49,750 nt of DNA from Lachnospiraceae bacterium (GTDB taxonomy: Bacteria > Bacillota > Clostridia > Lachnospirales > Lachnospiraceae): positions 1 to 49,750 of the forward strand of contig CAJTGB010000038.1 of NCBI GenBank assembly GCA_910575835.1, read 5' to 3'. The notes under the pieces were generated by a model, which had not been told where the DNA came from, ran no database searches, and saw only the letters and a list, made by a program, of their open reading frames with translations. Each line of letters begins with the position of its first letter. The stretch's first letter is position 1. Below, one piece after another: positions 18,200 through 26,909 of the stretch. The position numbers and the translations under genes are program-made.

Positions 18200-19933
18200 C
18201 TACAGCATCTTGTCGATCATCGCCAGCACTTCTTTACCCAGTTTCGCGGATTTCTCGTCGGCATCTGCCAGAGAACTGCCCTTGATCCCATAGTAAAACT
18301 TGACCTTAGGTTCCGTTCCTGACGGCCTTACACACAGCCATGCGTCGTCAGTCAGATCATAATACAATACATTAGACTTCGGAAGGCCTGTTCCCGTCAC
18401 CTCGCCTGTTGCAATATCTCTGATCGTCTCCGCCTGATAGTCTCTGGCCTTCACTACCTGATATCCTCCAACCTCTGCCGGCGGATTCCTGCGGAGCGTC
18501 TCTAAGATCTCCTGGATCTTCTGAAGCCCTTCGATACCCTTAAGCGTAATAGACTGGATATCGTCCTTATAATAGCCGTACTTGTCATACATGTCCACCA
18601 TGGCATCCCACAGCGTCTTGCCCTGGGTCTTGTAATAAGCGGCAGCCTCGCACAGCGCCATCGTAGCCACGATCGCATCCTTGTCCCTCGCATGAGTCCC
18701 GATCAGGCAGCCGTAGCTCTCCTCGAATCCAAAGAGATAACTGCCCTTCCCGGTCATCTCGAATCCAAGGATCTGCTGGCCGATGAATTTGAAGCCTGTC
18801 AGAACTTCGATCAGGCCGATGTCATATCCTCTGGCAATAGCGTCCGCCAGATTAGAGGTAACGATAGTCTTGATCAGATATCCGTCATCCGGCAGGCCCT
18901 TTAACGCCTTGCGCTGACCGATCTCATAATCCGCAAGCAGGCACCCTGACATATTGCCTGTCAGCACCTTATACTCACCGGACTTCGCATCCTTCACATA
19001 TACGCCGAGACGGTCCGCATCCGGGTCCGTCGCAAGCACCAGATCCGCGTCCACTTCCTTCGCAAGCTTAAGTCCCAGCTCAAAAGCCTCCTTCGCTTCC
19101 GGATTCGGATAAGATACCGTCGGGAATTCTCCGTCCGGCAATTCCTGCTCTTTTACAACATATACATTCTCGAATCCTAATTCCTTCAGGATACGCCTTG
19201 CCGGGATATTCCCCGTTCCATGAAGCGGGCTGTATACGATCTTCAGCTCCTTGCCGACTGCATCAATAGAATCCTGATGGATCACCTGCTTCTTAAGCTC
19301 CGCGATATAACCGTCGTCTACCGCAGCGCCGATCACCTCATACATACCGGCTGATTTCGCTTCCTCGATCCCCATGGTCTTCACTGTATTATAATCCGTA
19401 ACGGCCTTCACTTCATCCATGATTCCCTTATCATGGGGCGGGGTGATCTGTGCTCCGTCCTCCCAGTATACCTTATACCCGTTGTACTCCGGCGGGTTAT
19501 GGCTGGCCGTGATGTTAATACCGGCTATGCAGCCAAGAGAACGCACCGCATAAGATAACTCAGGCGTCGGACGCAGTGATTCAAACACATACGCCTTGAT
19601 CCCGTTCGCAGCCAGGCACAGAGCCGCCTCATCCGCGAATTCAGGCGACATACGGCGGGAATCATACGCGATCGCCACGCCCTTCTTCTGTCCGTCCTTG
19701 CTGATGATATAATTCGCAAGCCCCTGGGTCGCCTTCCTTACCGTATAGATATTCATACGGTTCGTTCCCGCTCCGATAATTCCTCTAAGACCTGCCGTAC
19801 CGAATTCAAGGTCCTTATAAAAACGCTCTTTGATCTCGTTATCATCCTCTGCGATTCCTCTCAGCTCTTCTTTCGTAGCTTCGTCAAAGTATGGATCACT
19901 CAACCATCCTTCATATTTCTCACGATATTCCAT
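18200..19933 (-). CDS. pgm: Phospho-sugar mutase (phosphoglucomutase/phosphomannomutase)
   Basis: 577 aa from the ATG at 19933 with AGGAGG 7 nt upstream; the open frame extends to 19984 without support. It interconverts hexose 1- and 6-phosphates. The domains in order show GTAGLRGIIGAGTNRMNIYT, the phosphoserine loop TASHNPPEYNGYKVYW, metal loop DPDADRLGVYV, sugar loop GFEESYGC and phosphate loop RPSGTEPKVKFYY. The length and the two-residue GTNRMN pattern fit the PgcA type of Firmicutes that feeds UDP-glucose synthesis. It has its own promoter at 19962-19990. Confidence 0.94.
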   Translation of the reverse strand: MEYREKYEGWLSDPYFDEATKEELRGIAEDDNEIKERFYKDLEFGTAGLRGIIGAGTNRMNIYTVRKATQGLANYIISKDGQKKGVAIAYDSRRMSPEFADEAALCLAANGIKAYVFESLRPTPELSYAVRSLGCIAGINITASHNPPEYNGYKVYWEDGAQITPPHDKGIMDEVKAVTDYNTVKTMGIEEAKSAGMYEVIGAAVDDGYIAELKKQVIHQDSIDAVGKELKIVYSPLHGTGNIPARRILKELGFENVYVVKEQELPDGEFPTVSYPNPEAKEAFELGLKLAKEVDADLVLATDPDADRLGVYVKDAKSGEYKVLTGNMSGCLLADYEIGQRKALKGLPDDGYLIKTIVTSNLADAIARGYDIGLIEVLTGFKFIGQQILGFEMTGKGSYLFGFEESYGCLIGTHARDKDAIVATMALCEAAAYYKTQGKTLWDAMVDMYDKYGYYKDDIQSITLKGIEGLQKIQEILETLRRNPPAEVGGYQVVKARDYQAETIRDIATGEVTGTGLPKSNVLYYDLTDDAWLCVRPSGTEPKVKFYYGIKGSSLADADEKSAKLGKEVLAMIDKML

Positions 19934-19961
19934 ATATGTACCTCCTGTCCTTAATGACTCT

Positions 19962-19990
19962 ATTATACTCTGTAACCTGAGCACTTACAA
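19962..19990 (-). promoter_or_regulatory. pgm promoter
   Basis: Minus strand TTGTAA (19990-19985), 17-nt spacer, TATAAT (19967-19962), 29 nt before the chosen ATG. Confidence 0.7.
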
Positions 19991-20051
19991 ACAATTTCTT
20001 CTGTATTTCTCAAAATTTTGCCGGCCCTTTGGCCAGATACTTCACAGCCTC

Positions 20052-21080
20052 TTACAGGCGGAAAGAAAATATTTCCTCCAGGAACCTCTTTTTCTCCTCT
20101 GTCTGCCGGATCGCCATATGCAGCTTCTCTATACTCTTCGCAGAAATCCAGGCTTTATTCGAATGATAGTACGAATTCGCGATCTTCCAGTATTTCTCAG
20201 GGTAGATCAGACGGATCTTCAGATACTCCGTTTCCTCCTCAGAGAGAGGCCGGATCGCCGAATACGCATTCAGCATATTATCCCCCAGACGAACCTTCCA
20301 CCCCTGCTTCTCCATAACCTTTCTGAGGAAATAATACAGATCCTCCACCTGTACGTCCCTTTTGAACTTCTCAAAATTCGTCACCGCGATATGGTACGGT
20401 TCCTTCCTGTTCTGATATCCGCCCAAAGCCGGCTGCGCCGAAAGCATCAGGATATTATGATAATTATATTCGCCGTGGGTCATATGATCATTCTCCACGC
20501 TGTCGCGGTACAGCCCGTCATAGCCTGAATCCTCCAATTCGTCTATGGCTGCTGCCGCCCACTGATACATTTGCTCAAAATACTTAAGAAACGCCGCCTC
20601 AAATACCCCCTTCGGAGATATTCCCCTCATAAACTTCCGAACCTTCTTAAGCTCCCTGTTGTGGCGGAGATATTCCTCCCCAAGATGCGTTCCCGGAGTT
20701 ACGTGACAGTTAAGCCTGTGACGCATCAGTACGTGAAGCTTCGCGAGATTCCCTGCTGCCGCCAACAGCTCCGCAGGCTTCTTGACATCGCATTCCCGTC
20801 CCTGGAACCAGGATTTCAGAAGATACTGGCTCCCTTCCTCCAGAGCCGCAAGGTATCCTCCTTCCTTCGTCCGTATGATCCGGTCCGTCCAGATGTATCC
20901 CTGGTCCCGAAGATACTCATGCAGCTCATACAACGCAGGAATACGTTTTTCTGACACCTTCACTTCCTTCAGAAGCATAAGCCCCTGGTCCGTGTCGCAT
21001 AAAACAGCACCCCTGGTCTTGCGGGTGCCGGCAACTTCTATATCATACTGTTCCAATACATTTAGTTCATACTCCTGCAT
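20052..21080 (-). CDS. CotS-family spore coat / kinase-fold protein
   Basis: 342 aa from the ATG at 21080, which has AGGGG 6 nt upstream; ATG 21086 and GTG 21095 are in frame but touch the ribosome site. It has the aminoglycoside-phosphotransferase-like fold of CotS proteins. The N-terminal lobe includes GAVLCDTDQGLMLLKEV and the middle AAAGNLAKLHVLMRHRL. The catalytic-loop region reads MTHGEYNYHNILM, which keeps a HG-x-x-N-x-N-like pattern. Members sit in the spore coat; substrate is unknown. It follows cca by 75 nt with no clear terminator, so they are likely co-transcribed. Confidence 0.8.
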   Translation of the reverse strand: MQEYELNVLEQYDIEVAGTRKTRGAVLCDTDQGLMLLKEVKVSEKRIPALYELHEYLRDQGYIWTDRIIRTKEGGYLAALEEGSQYLLKSWFQGRECDVKKPAELLAAAGNLAKLHVLMRHRLNCHVTPGTHLGEEYLRHNRELKKVRKFMRGISPKGVFEAAFLKYFEQMYQWAAAAIDELEDSGYDGLYRDSVENDHMTHGEYNYHNILMLSAQPALGGYQNRKEPYHIAVTNFEKFKRDVQVEDLYYFLRKVMEKQGWKVRLGDNMLNAYSAIRPLSEEETEYLKIRLIYPEKYWKIANSYYHSNKAWISAKSIEKLHMAIRQTEEKKRFLEEIFSFRL

Positions 21081-21155
21081 ATCCATCCCCTGCACTTATA
21101 TTACATATTCTCTCTAACGTATGATGCAGATGACGGAAATATGCTTACATGCTCT

Positions 21156-22535
21156 CTATTTCTTTGTCCCGGGAGCGCAGCCCTGGCCAGGCAGCGATAC
21201 TCCAGACGGCTTCGCAATTGCCAGAAGCTTCTCCTTCACGTTCAGCTCCGGTTCTTCGATCACCGCCTGCAGCAATTCATTCAGACAGACTCCGATCTCC
21301 TTCCCCGGCTCCATTCCCGCTTCGATCAGGTCTCTCCCGGTCACTGCCAGATCCTTAAGAGACACACACTGCTTCTTCCTTAGAATCTCCCGGTACAGCT
21401 CCTCGATCTCATCCAGGTTCCTTATCTTATCCTCCCTCAAATACATACTCTGAGCCAGCACATCCGCGCGGCGGACTTCCATATAGAGCGGAAAGATATC
21501 CTCCCCGATCTTATTCACGGCACGGCGGACATTCTTCGCCGAGGCCGGCATGCGATAGTCATGAAAGCTCACAAGCCTCGATACCTTATGCAGCGTATCG
21601 TTGTCGAATTTGAGACGCCTTAACACGTCCCTTGCAATCACCTGACTCTGTTCTGCATGCCGCTTAAAATGCGCCACCCCGTCAGCATCCACCGTCTTAA
21701 ACTCTGGCTTTCCCATATCATGTAACAGCATCGTAAGCCTCAGCACCTTATCTGCCCGGATATTCTCCATGGCGTGCAGCGTATGCTCTCCCACATTGTA
21801 CATGTGATGCGGCGTCTCCTGCTCCGTAGCCATGATCCGGTCAAACTCCGGCAGGATCACCTCCGTGATACCAAGTTCATATGCATCCCTAAGAAGCCCG
21901 GGCCTGTCAGACATCAGAAGCTTCACCAGCTCCACCTGTATCCGCTCCGCACTGATCTTCTTAAGCGTCGGCGCAAGCGCCTGCATGCCGCGCCTCGTCT
22001 CATTCTCAATATCAAATCCAAGCTGCGCCGCGAACCGGATACCCCTAAGTATCCTTAAGGCATCCTCCGAGAATCTCTCCCTGGCATCCCCCACACAGCG
22101 GATCACCTTCGCCTTCAGATCCTCAGCTCCTCCGAAGATATCTACCAGCCCCTCCGTCCGGTTATACGCCATGGCATTGACCGTAAAATCTCTTCTCTTA
22201 AGATCCTCCTTAAGGCTTCTGGTAAATGTAACCTCCTTCGGATGCCGGCCATCCTCGTACTTCCCGTCGATCCGGTATGTCGTCACCTCAAAGCCTTCTC
22301 CTTCAAGAAGCACCGTGACCGTGCCATGCTCGATCCCCGTATCAAATGTCCTGTCGAACAGGGCCTTCGTCTCCTCCGGCTCCGCAGATGTCGTGATATC
22401 CCAGTCCCCAGGTTCCCTTTTAAGGATGGAATCCCTGACACACCCGCCCACCGCGTATGCCTCGTATCCGTGCTCCTGTAATCTTGTTATGATTCTGTCC
22501 GCCTTCTCCGGCAGATGAATGCTCAGCTTCTCCAC
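21156..22535 (-). CDS. cca: CCA tRNA nucleotidyltransferase
   Basis: 459 aa. It adds or repairs the 3'-CCA of tRNAs. The nucleotidyltransferase head AVGGCVRDSIL with the following DWDITTSA (DxD metal site) and RRDFTVNAMAYN are class II signatures. An HD-type region follows (LLHDMGKPE, HFKRHAEQSQ). The start is GTG at 22535 with GGAGGGG 5 nt upstream. It has its own promoter (22569-22598). Confidence 0.95.
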   Translation of the reverse strand: MEKLSIHLPEKADRIITRLQEHGYEAYAVGGCVRDSILKREPGDWDITTSAEPEETKALFDRTFDTGIEHGTVTVLLEGEGFEVTTYRIDGKYEDGRHPKEVTFTRSLKEDLKRRDFTVNAMAYNRTEGLVDIFGGAEDLKAKVIRCVGDARERFSEDALRILRGIRFAAQLGFDIENETRRGMQALAPTLKKISAERIQVELVKLLMSDRPGLLRDAYELGITEVILPEFDRIMATEQETPHHMYNVGEHTLHAMENIRADKVLRLTMLLHDMGKPEFKTVDADGVAHFKRHAEQSQVIARDVLRRLKFDNDTLHKVSRLVSFHDYRMPASAKNVRRAVNKIGEDIFPLYMEVRRADVLAQSMYLREDKIRNLDEIEELYREILRKKQCVSLKDLAVTGRDLIEAGMEPGKEIGVCLNELLQAVIEEPELNVKEKLLAIAKPSGVSLPGQGCAPGTKK

Positions 22536-22568
22536 AATATCCCCTCCGATTATGCTTTGGTTGTGTAT

Positions 22569-22598
22569 ATCATATCACATTTTTATAATGGTTGCCAA
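22569..22598 (-). promoter_or_regulatory. cca promoter
   Basis: Minus strand TTGGCA (22598-22593), 18-nt spacer, TATGAT (22574-22569), 33 nt before the cca start. Confidence 0.6.
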
Positions 22599-22652
22599 AT
22601 GATAGGCGAATATGCGCCGGAAGACATCGGCAGGCAGAATTCCCTGCATCAG

Positions 22653-22677
22653 AAAACGGAGAGCAAGATGCTCTCCG
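22653..22677 (-). terminator. Terminator of the surface transglutaminase gene
   Basis: CGGAGAGC (minus, 22677-22670) pairs with GCTCTCCG (22664-22657) around a 5-nt loop and is followed by TTTTC, 32 nt after the stop codon. Confidence 0.7.
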
Positions 22678-22709
22678 CTTCGCTGTGTCTTCTTTATCGT
22701 CCTGTCTTG

Positions 22710-25268
22710 TTAGCAGCTCTTTCTCCTCATTCGGATATAACCGCCAAGCACCATACCGAAAGCTGCCGCCGTCAATAATACATACAGCATGATCGGTGCA
22801 GAATCTCCGGTAACAGGAGCCTTCGTAACAGAACGTACTGACGCATTGCCGTTATTGTTATTGCCGTTGTTGGCGCTGCTTCCGCTGCCTGTACCATTGT
22901 TGGTGTTGCTTCCGTTGCTGTTTCCGTTACCGCTTACGTTGCTGCCACCATTACTGCCGTTATTGCCATTGTTGCTGCCATTATTGTTATTGCCGCCGTT
23001 GTTATCGCTTCCATTGTTGTCATTGCCGCCGTTGTTGCCATTTCCATTGCCGCCGCTTCCGTTGTTGTCACCATTGCCATTGTTGCCGCCGCTTCCGTTA
23101 TTGTCACCGCTTCCGTTATTGTCACCGTTTCCATTGTTGTCACTGCCGCCGTTAGAATCATCCTTCACTTCTTTCCAGCCTATGGCAATCGGAGACAGCC
23201 CCTTTACTTTGAATTCAATCCCTTTCTCCGTCTTGGCAACCTCGGGATATTCTATATCTCCTGCCTGAAAACCATTCATATCTGCTGTAAACATATGAGC
23301 CGCCGCAAAATCATGGGTATCCTTTCCTGTACCAGCCGGATACGGCAGCGTTACGGTCAAACCGTCTGACGGGAAATCATCCTTCGTCACCTCCTGCCAG
23401 CCCGTTCCGTTAACATTTACCATAAGCTTAACATCATAAACAGCAACGTTCGTCTCTTCAATCCCGCTGACTTTATCCCGGAGCTTAAGCTTCATCTCCT
23501 GCTCGATCTTCTCCGGCGTATTCAAATTCTCCTTATCCTTGAAAGAATCCGGGACCTTGGATATACCGTTCTCTACCTTGATATCGAAATGATTCTCATC
23601 TTCTGGTCCTTCTGGTCCTTCTGGTTCTCCTGGTCCTTCTGGTTCTCCTGGTCCCTCTGGTTCTCCTGGTCCTTCTGGTTCTTCTGTAATCGGCACGCTT
23701 ATCTTATCATCAATCTTGTTCGTACTCGTATTAAAAATCTCCAGGGTCATCATATTCCCGTTTACTAGCAGACCGGTCACGATCCTCTTGTCCGCATCCT
23801 CATATTGATAGATCTTCTCGGGCGCTGTATCCTTCGACGGATCAAACGCGTATACAGAGTTACCTACATTAAAATACAAGACTCCTTTTGAACAGGAAAG
23901 CCTGGAAAAGCTCATTGAATACATCGGCCATCCGTTTCCAAGATTCTCTATCTCAAAGCTGCCCACAATACTCTCCGTTCCGCCGGAATCTCTCTTGACC
24001 AGTGAAGCGCCTCTGTAAATAGTCGAAGGCGCACCCTCAACCGTGCTTCCCTTGAGGTAGTAGGACGCTCCGCCCACTGTATAGATAGCAGATTCCTGCA
24101 GCGGAGCTGTCTTATGCCAGGAATTATCATATCTGGTATCGTTACACGTGATATCATTGGCATCCCAATTATGCTTCGCATTTTGCATAGCAGAATCACT
24201 GAGCAGGAAATAGGTATGCTTGACATATCCGGTCTCCCCGACCTGACTGCTGGCAGTTGCGTCATCATAAGTAAGATCCGCATGATACCATCTGCCGTCC
24301 AACTTCACATAATTCCATATATGGTTCATTGATTTGCTTTTACAATAGTCGACCTCTATGCCTGCCTTTTTAAGCAGCGCAGCATACGCAAGAGTATATC
24401 CCTGGCAGACGCCGATTCCATTCACCAGGGCTTCGTAGGCGTTCCTTTTTTCAATCCCCAGATTGTTGTTCGCATTCTGATCGTATACCATATGCTGAAC
24501 CAGATAATCATGCAGCGCCGTCGCCTTCTGCTCATCCGTCATATTGCTTCCGATAATTTCCGCAAATACCTTGTCTATGGCAGCCCGGTACTTCACAACA
24601 CTGTCCTGGTTATACTGCGGATTATAGGTAAACTGACACTTCTGCACAACCCCCTCCGATGAAGTAAAATACTTAGAACTCATCACATAGAACAGATCTG
24701 GATTATCCTGCGCCACGTCCGGCCAGATACGATTCCAATCATCGGCTGTAAGATTATAACCGGATAAATCGATCTCCTCATCCCAATTAACCATCGCCGC
24801 CGTCATCGCATCCCATGCGTTCTTCACCTGCTCGTCCGTTGCCGCTCTAGCGGCCGGTTCTGTATCTGCAGCCATTCTTTCCTGCTTTGCCGAAATTCCT
24901 GATACGGCATCTGTATCCCCGTCTTCGTTCTTATCCGCGGCCGCATCTTCATCCGCCGTCACATCTTCATCTACAGACGGCTCTCCATCCGGCCGTTCTG
25001 CCGAATCTTCTCCGACGCAAGCCTGCAGATCCGCCTCACATACAGGACAATCTGCCTCCCTTGCCTCTTCCGTACATTGTGCCTCACAGATGCATCCCGG
25101 CTGATCTATATCCTGTTCCGGCACACTTCCCGTTACCCCCGGGACGTTCTCCCCTTCTGCTCCCGCCGCAGATGCGGTGATCTGCATATGACTCACCGTA
25201 TTGCCGATGAATCCAAGAATAAGAAGAAATACCAGTATCTTCTTACTATTATTCTTCCTTTTGATCAT
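22710..25268 (-). CDS. Secreted transglutaminase-like surface protein with sorting signal
   Basis: 852 aa exported protein. The signal peptide (KKILVFLLILGFIGNTV) ends before ASAAGAEG. A six-cysteine patch follows (C59, C61, C65, C74, C77, C84), then an acidic linker. The transglutaminase-like core has the full triad: C288 in GVCQGY, H316 in MNHIWNY and D331 in YHADLTYDD. A Pro-Glu-Gly repeat, a beta-rich domain (about 560-700) and a ~110-residue Gly/Asn/Ser linker come next. The end is a sortase-type signal: APVTGD (817-822), a hydrophobic helix and RMRRKS. So it is probably wall-anchored, processing or cross-linking peptides outside the cell. The target is unknown. ATG with AGGAG 9 nt upstream. 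Confidence 0.88.
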   Translation of the reverse strand: MIKRKNNSKKILVFLLILGFIGNTVSHMQITASAAGAEGENVPGVTGSVPEQDIDQPGCICEAQCTEEAREADCPVCEADLQACVGEDSAERPDGEPSVDEDVTADEDAAADKNEDGDTDAVSGISAKQERMAADTEPAARAATDEQVKNAWDAMTAAMVNWDEEIDLSGYNLTADDWNRIWPDVAQDNPDLFYVMSSKYFTSSEGVVQKCQFTYNPQYNQDSVVKYRAAIDKVFAEIIGSNMTDEQKATALHDYLVQHMVYDQNANNNLGIEKRNAYEALVNGIGVCQGYTLAYAALLKKAGIEVDYCKSKSMNHIWNYVKLDGRWYHADLTYDDATASSQVGETGYVKHTYFLLSDSAMQNAKHNWDANDITCNDTRYDNSWHKTAPLQESAIYTVGGASYYLKGSTVEGAPSTIYRGASLVKRDSGGTESIVGSFEIENLGNGWPMYSMSFSRLSCSKGVLYFNVGNSVYAFDPSKDTAPEKIYQYEDADKRIVTGLLVNGNMMTLEIFNTSTNKIDDKISVPITEEPEGPGEPEGPGEPEGPGEPEGPEGPEDENHFDIKVENGISKVPDSFKDKENLNTPEKIEQEMKLKLRDKVSGIEETNVAVYDVKLMVNVNGTGWQEVTKDDFPSDGLTVTLPYPAGTGKDTHDFAAAHMFTADMNGFQAGDIEYPEVAKTEKGIEFKVKGLSPIAIGWKEVKDDSNGGSDNNGNGDNNGSGDNNGSGGNNGNGDNNGSGGNGNGNNGGNDNNGSDNNGGNNNNGSNNGNNGSNGGSNVSGNGNSNGSNTNNGTGSGSSANNGNNNNGNASVRSVTKAPVTGDSAPIMLYVLLTAAAFGMVLGGYIRMRRKSC
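22834..23158 (-). repeat. Gly/Asn/Ser-rich low-complexity tract
   Basis: Degenerate GGN-AAC-type codon repeats within the surface protein encode a spacer of about 110 residues, nearly all Gly, Asn and Ser with few Asp. It lies just before the sorting signal and probably acts as a flexible wall-spanning stalk. Such a tract is prone to length change. Confidence 0.85.
23601..23684 (-). repeat. 18-bp tandem repeat encoding EPEGPG
   Basis: About four near-identical copies of an 18-bp unit (plus strand GGTTCTCCTGGTCCTTCT) encode repeated Glu-Pro-Glu-Gly-Pro-Gly inside the surface protein. The copies differ by single bases, as expected of a recently expanding tract. Confidence 0.85.
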
Positions 25269-25322
25269 ATTGCTTTTCTCCTATCTTTGTTCTGGTTTTA
25301 TTTGTTCTTATTTTTCTTTCCC

Positions 25323-25351
25323 ATCATAAATTACATTGTTCATTTCTTCAA
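25323..25351 (-). promoter_or_regulatory. Promoter of the surface transglutaminase gene
   Basis: Minus strand TTGAAG (25351-25346), 17-nt spacer, TATGAT (25328-25323), 55 nt before the start codon. Confidence 0.55.
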
Positions 25352-25515
25352 TGACGAAAATTTTCCAATGGGTAACTGCAAATTCAAATATCTCTTGTCC
25401 CTAACATCATAACATGTTTATCTTCTTTTTTATACTGTAAAATTTCAGGAATTTATACCTAAAGGACATCCCCTGATGCATATCTTATATGCAAAACACT
25501 TCAAAGGTATATCGC

Positions 25516-26133
25516 ATGTTAAATTATCTATGGGCAGGTATGATACTGATCGGCATTATATTCGCCGCATTTACCGGACGGATGCCGGATATCACTAACG
25601 CCGCGCTTGATTCTTCCAAAGAAGCAATCACCCTGTGCATTACTATGATGGGGGTAATGTCGTTCTGGGTGGGACTTATGGAGATCGCAGGGAAAGCCGG
25701 CATCATCCGCGCTGCTTCTGTCCGAATACGGCCTCTGGTCCGATTCCTGTTCCCCGGCCTTCCGGCCAATCATCCGGCCGAAGAACACATTACCACGAAT
25801 ATCATCGCCAATGTTCTGGGGCTTGGGTGGGCGGCGACGCCGGCGGGGCTTCGGGCGATGGAGGAGCTTTCTAAGCTGGAGGAAGACCGGAGAAAGAGGC
25901 GGCTGCCGGGACCGGTCAGGAAAAAGGGAATTGCAAGCAACGAGATGTGTACGTTCTTGATACTGAATATCTCGTCGCTGCAGTTGATTCCGGTGAATGT
26001 GATCGCGTACAGGAGCCAGTATGGGAGCGTGAACCCGGCTGGGATTGTGGGGGCGGGGATTGCGGCTACGGCGGTGAGTACAATTGTCGCTGTGATCTTT
26101 TGCAAAATTATGGATGCAAAGCGAACGATTTAG
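25516..26133 (+). CDS. spmA: Spore maturation protein A (nucleoside-recognition family)
   Basis: 205 aa from the ATG at 25516 with AAAGG 8 nt upstream; an upstream in-frame ATG (25489) lacks a site. It is a membrane protein of the Gate/nucleoside recognition family: helices MILIGIIFAAFTG and LCITMMGVMSFWVGLMEIAG, the GLPANHPAEEHITTNIIANV motif, and NEMCTFLILNISSLQLIPVN near the end. SpmA works with SpmB in spore core dehydration. Here no spmB follows; the next gene is an unrelated AT-rich one. Codon use also shifts within the gene, from C-ending codons before about 25815 to strongly G-ending codons after it. Confidence 0.9.
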   Translation: MLNYLWAGMILIGIIFAAFTGRMPDITNAALDSSKEAITLCITMMGVMSFWVGLMEIAGKAGIIRAASVRIRPLVRFLFPGLPANHPAEEHITTNIIANVLGLGWAATPAGLRAMEELSKLEEDRRKRRLPGPVRKKGIASNEMCTFLILNISSLQLIPVNVIAYRSQYGSVNPAGIVGAGIAATAVSTIVAVIFCKIMDAKRTI

Positions 26134-26397
26134 CTGCCTTGTTTTTAATAGTTTTCCATAAAATAGAATAAAAGGTATGAAGGTGAGAATAAATGTGGTA
26201 TATTAAATTTATAAGCCAATGTTTCTAAAGAGTACAAAGGAACGGCCATGCAGGCATTAGAACACATATATAAGCTTAAAAATGATACATTGTACATAAA
26301 CCATTCAATAATTAACAGGAGCGGCAGATAGAGCAAGACTCCCTCTCTATCTAACCATATTCAAAAAATAAATGAAATTATAAAGGAGAACACACAA

Positions 26398-26793
26398 ATG
26401 ACTAATGTAGAACTAAGAAAACCGTATAAAATCAGTGACCTAATAGAACTGGTAACGAAGGATTATTGGGCTGTAAACCAAGATGGTATTAACTCCAATC
26501 ACCAATGTCCGGACACAGGTATCTATGATCTCTATATTTATACGAATAATTTTGAAGATCTGATTGTTGAAGATCTGATTTGTTATTTAGAGGAACCGCC
26601 AGAAATTACGGATGAAGATGAAGAAGTATTTCCAGAATTTGTTGTTAAAGAAGGATTGACATTATTATACTCTGGTGAGAATTTTGAATCGGTAATAGAA
26701 GTTGCGTTTGATCAGAAGCATCAGCCTTCTATGCAAGAATTTGTAGATTCCTTGAATCACTACAGAGAATATGACTCCTATTTGGACTTCTGA
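26398..26793 (+). CDS. DUF7716-like small acidic protein
   Basis: 131 aa, strongly acidic, no signal or membrane segment. I recognise a resemblance to DUF7716 in the second half (EDEEVFPEFVVKEGLTLLY, then a C-terminal REYDSYLDF), a family of unknown function often found as stand-alone immunity-like genes. AGGAG lies about 9 nt upstream. Its base composition is clearly more AT-rich than the flanking genes, as is the 264-nt stretch before it, which holds only short open frames and a hairpin (26326-26352). A perfect terminator follows. An acquired gene is the likely reading. Confidence 0.6.
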   Translation: MTNVELRKPYKISDLIELVTKDYWAVNQDGINSNHQCPDTGIYDLYIYTNNFEDLIVEDLICYLEEPPEITDEDEEVFPEFVVKEGLTLLYSGENFESVIEVAFDQKHQPSMQEFVDSLNHYREYDSYLDF

Positions 26794-26800
26794 TGTAGAT

Positions 26801-26851
26801 AACCGTTCCAGAGATTTGACCGCAAAACTCTGGAACGGTTAGTTGATTTTT
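26801..26851 (+). terminator. Terminator after the DUF7716-like gene
   Basis: AACCGTTCCAGAG (26801-26813) and CTCTGGAACGGTT (26828-26840) form a perfect 13-bp stem, followed shortly by ATTTTT. It also separates this gene from the convergent alpha-galactosidase. Confidence 0.85.
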
Positions 26852-26909
26852 CATCTATTCACATTTTAAATAATCTGTTCCAGATAAGAATTCATATTCA
26901 CCACTCCGA

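Noticed and set aside
25269-25515. Replication origin at the switch from mostly minus- to mostly plus-strand genes
   Set aside because: No dnaA, dnaN or DnaA-box cluster is present, and minus-strand genes recur to the right (26.9-30.0 kb), so the switch is ordinary.
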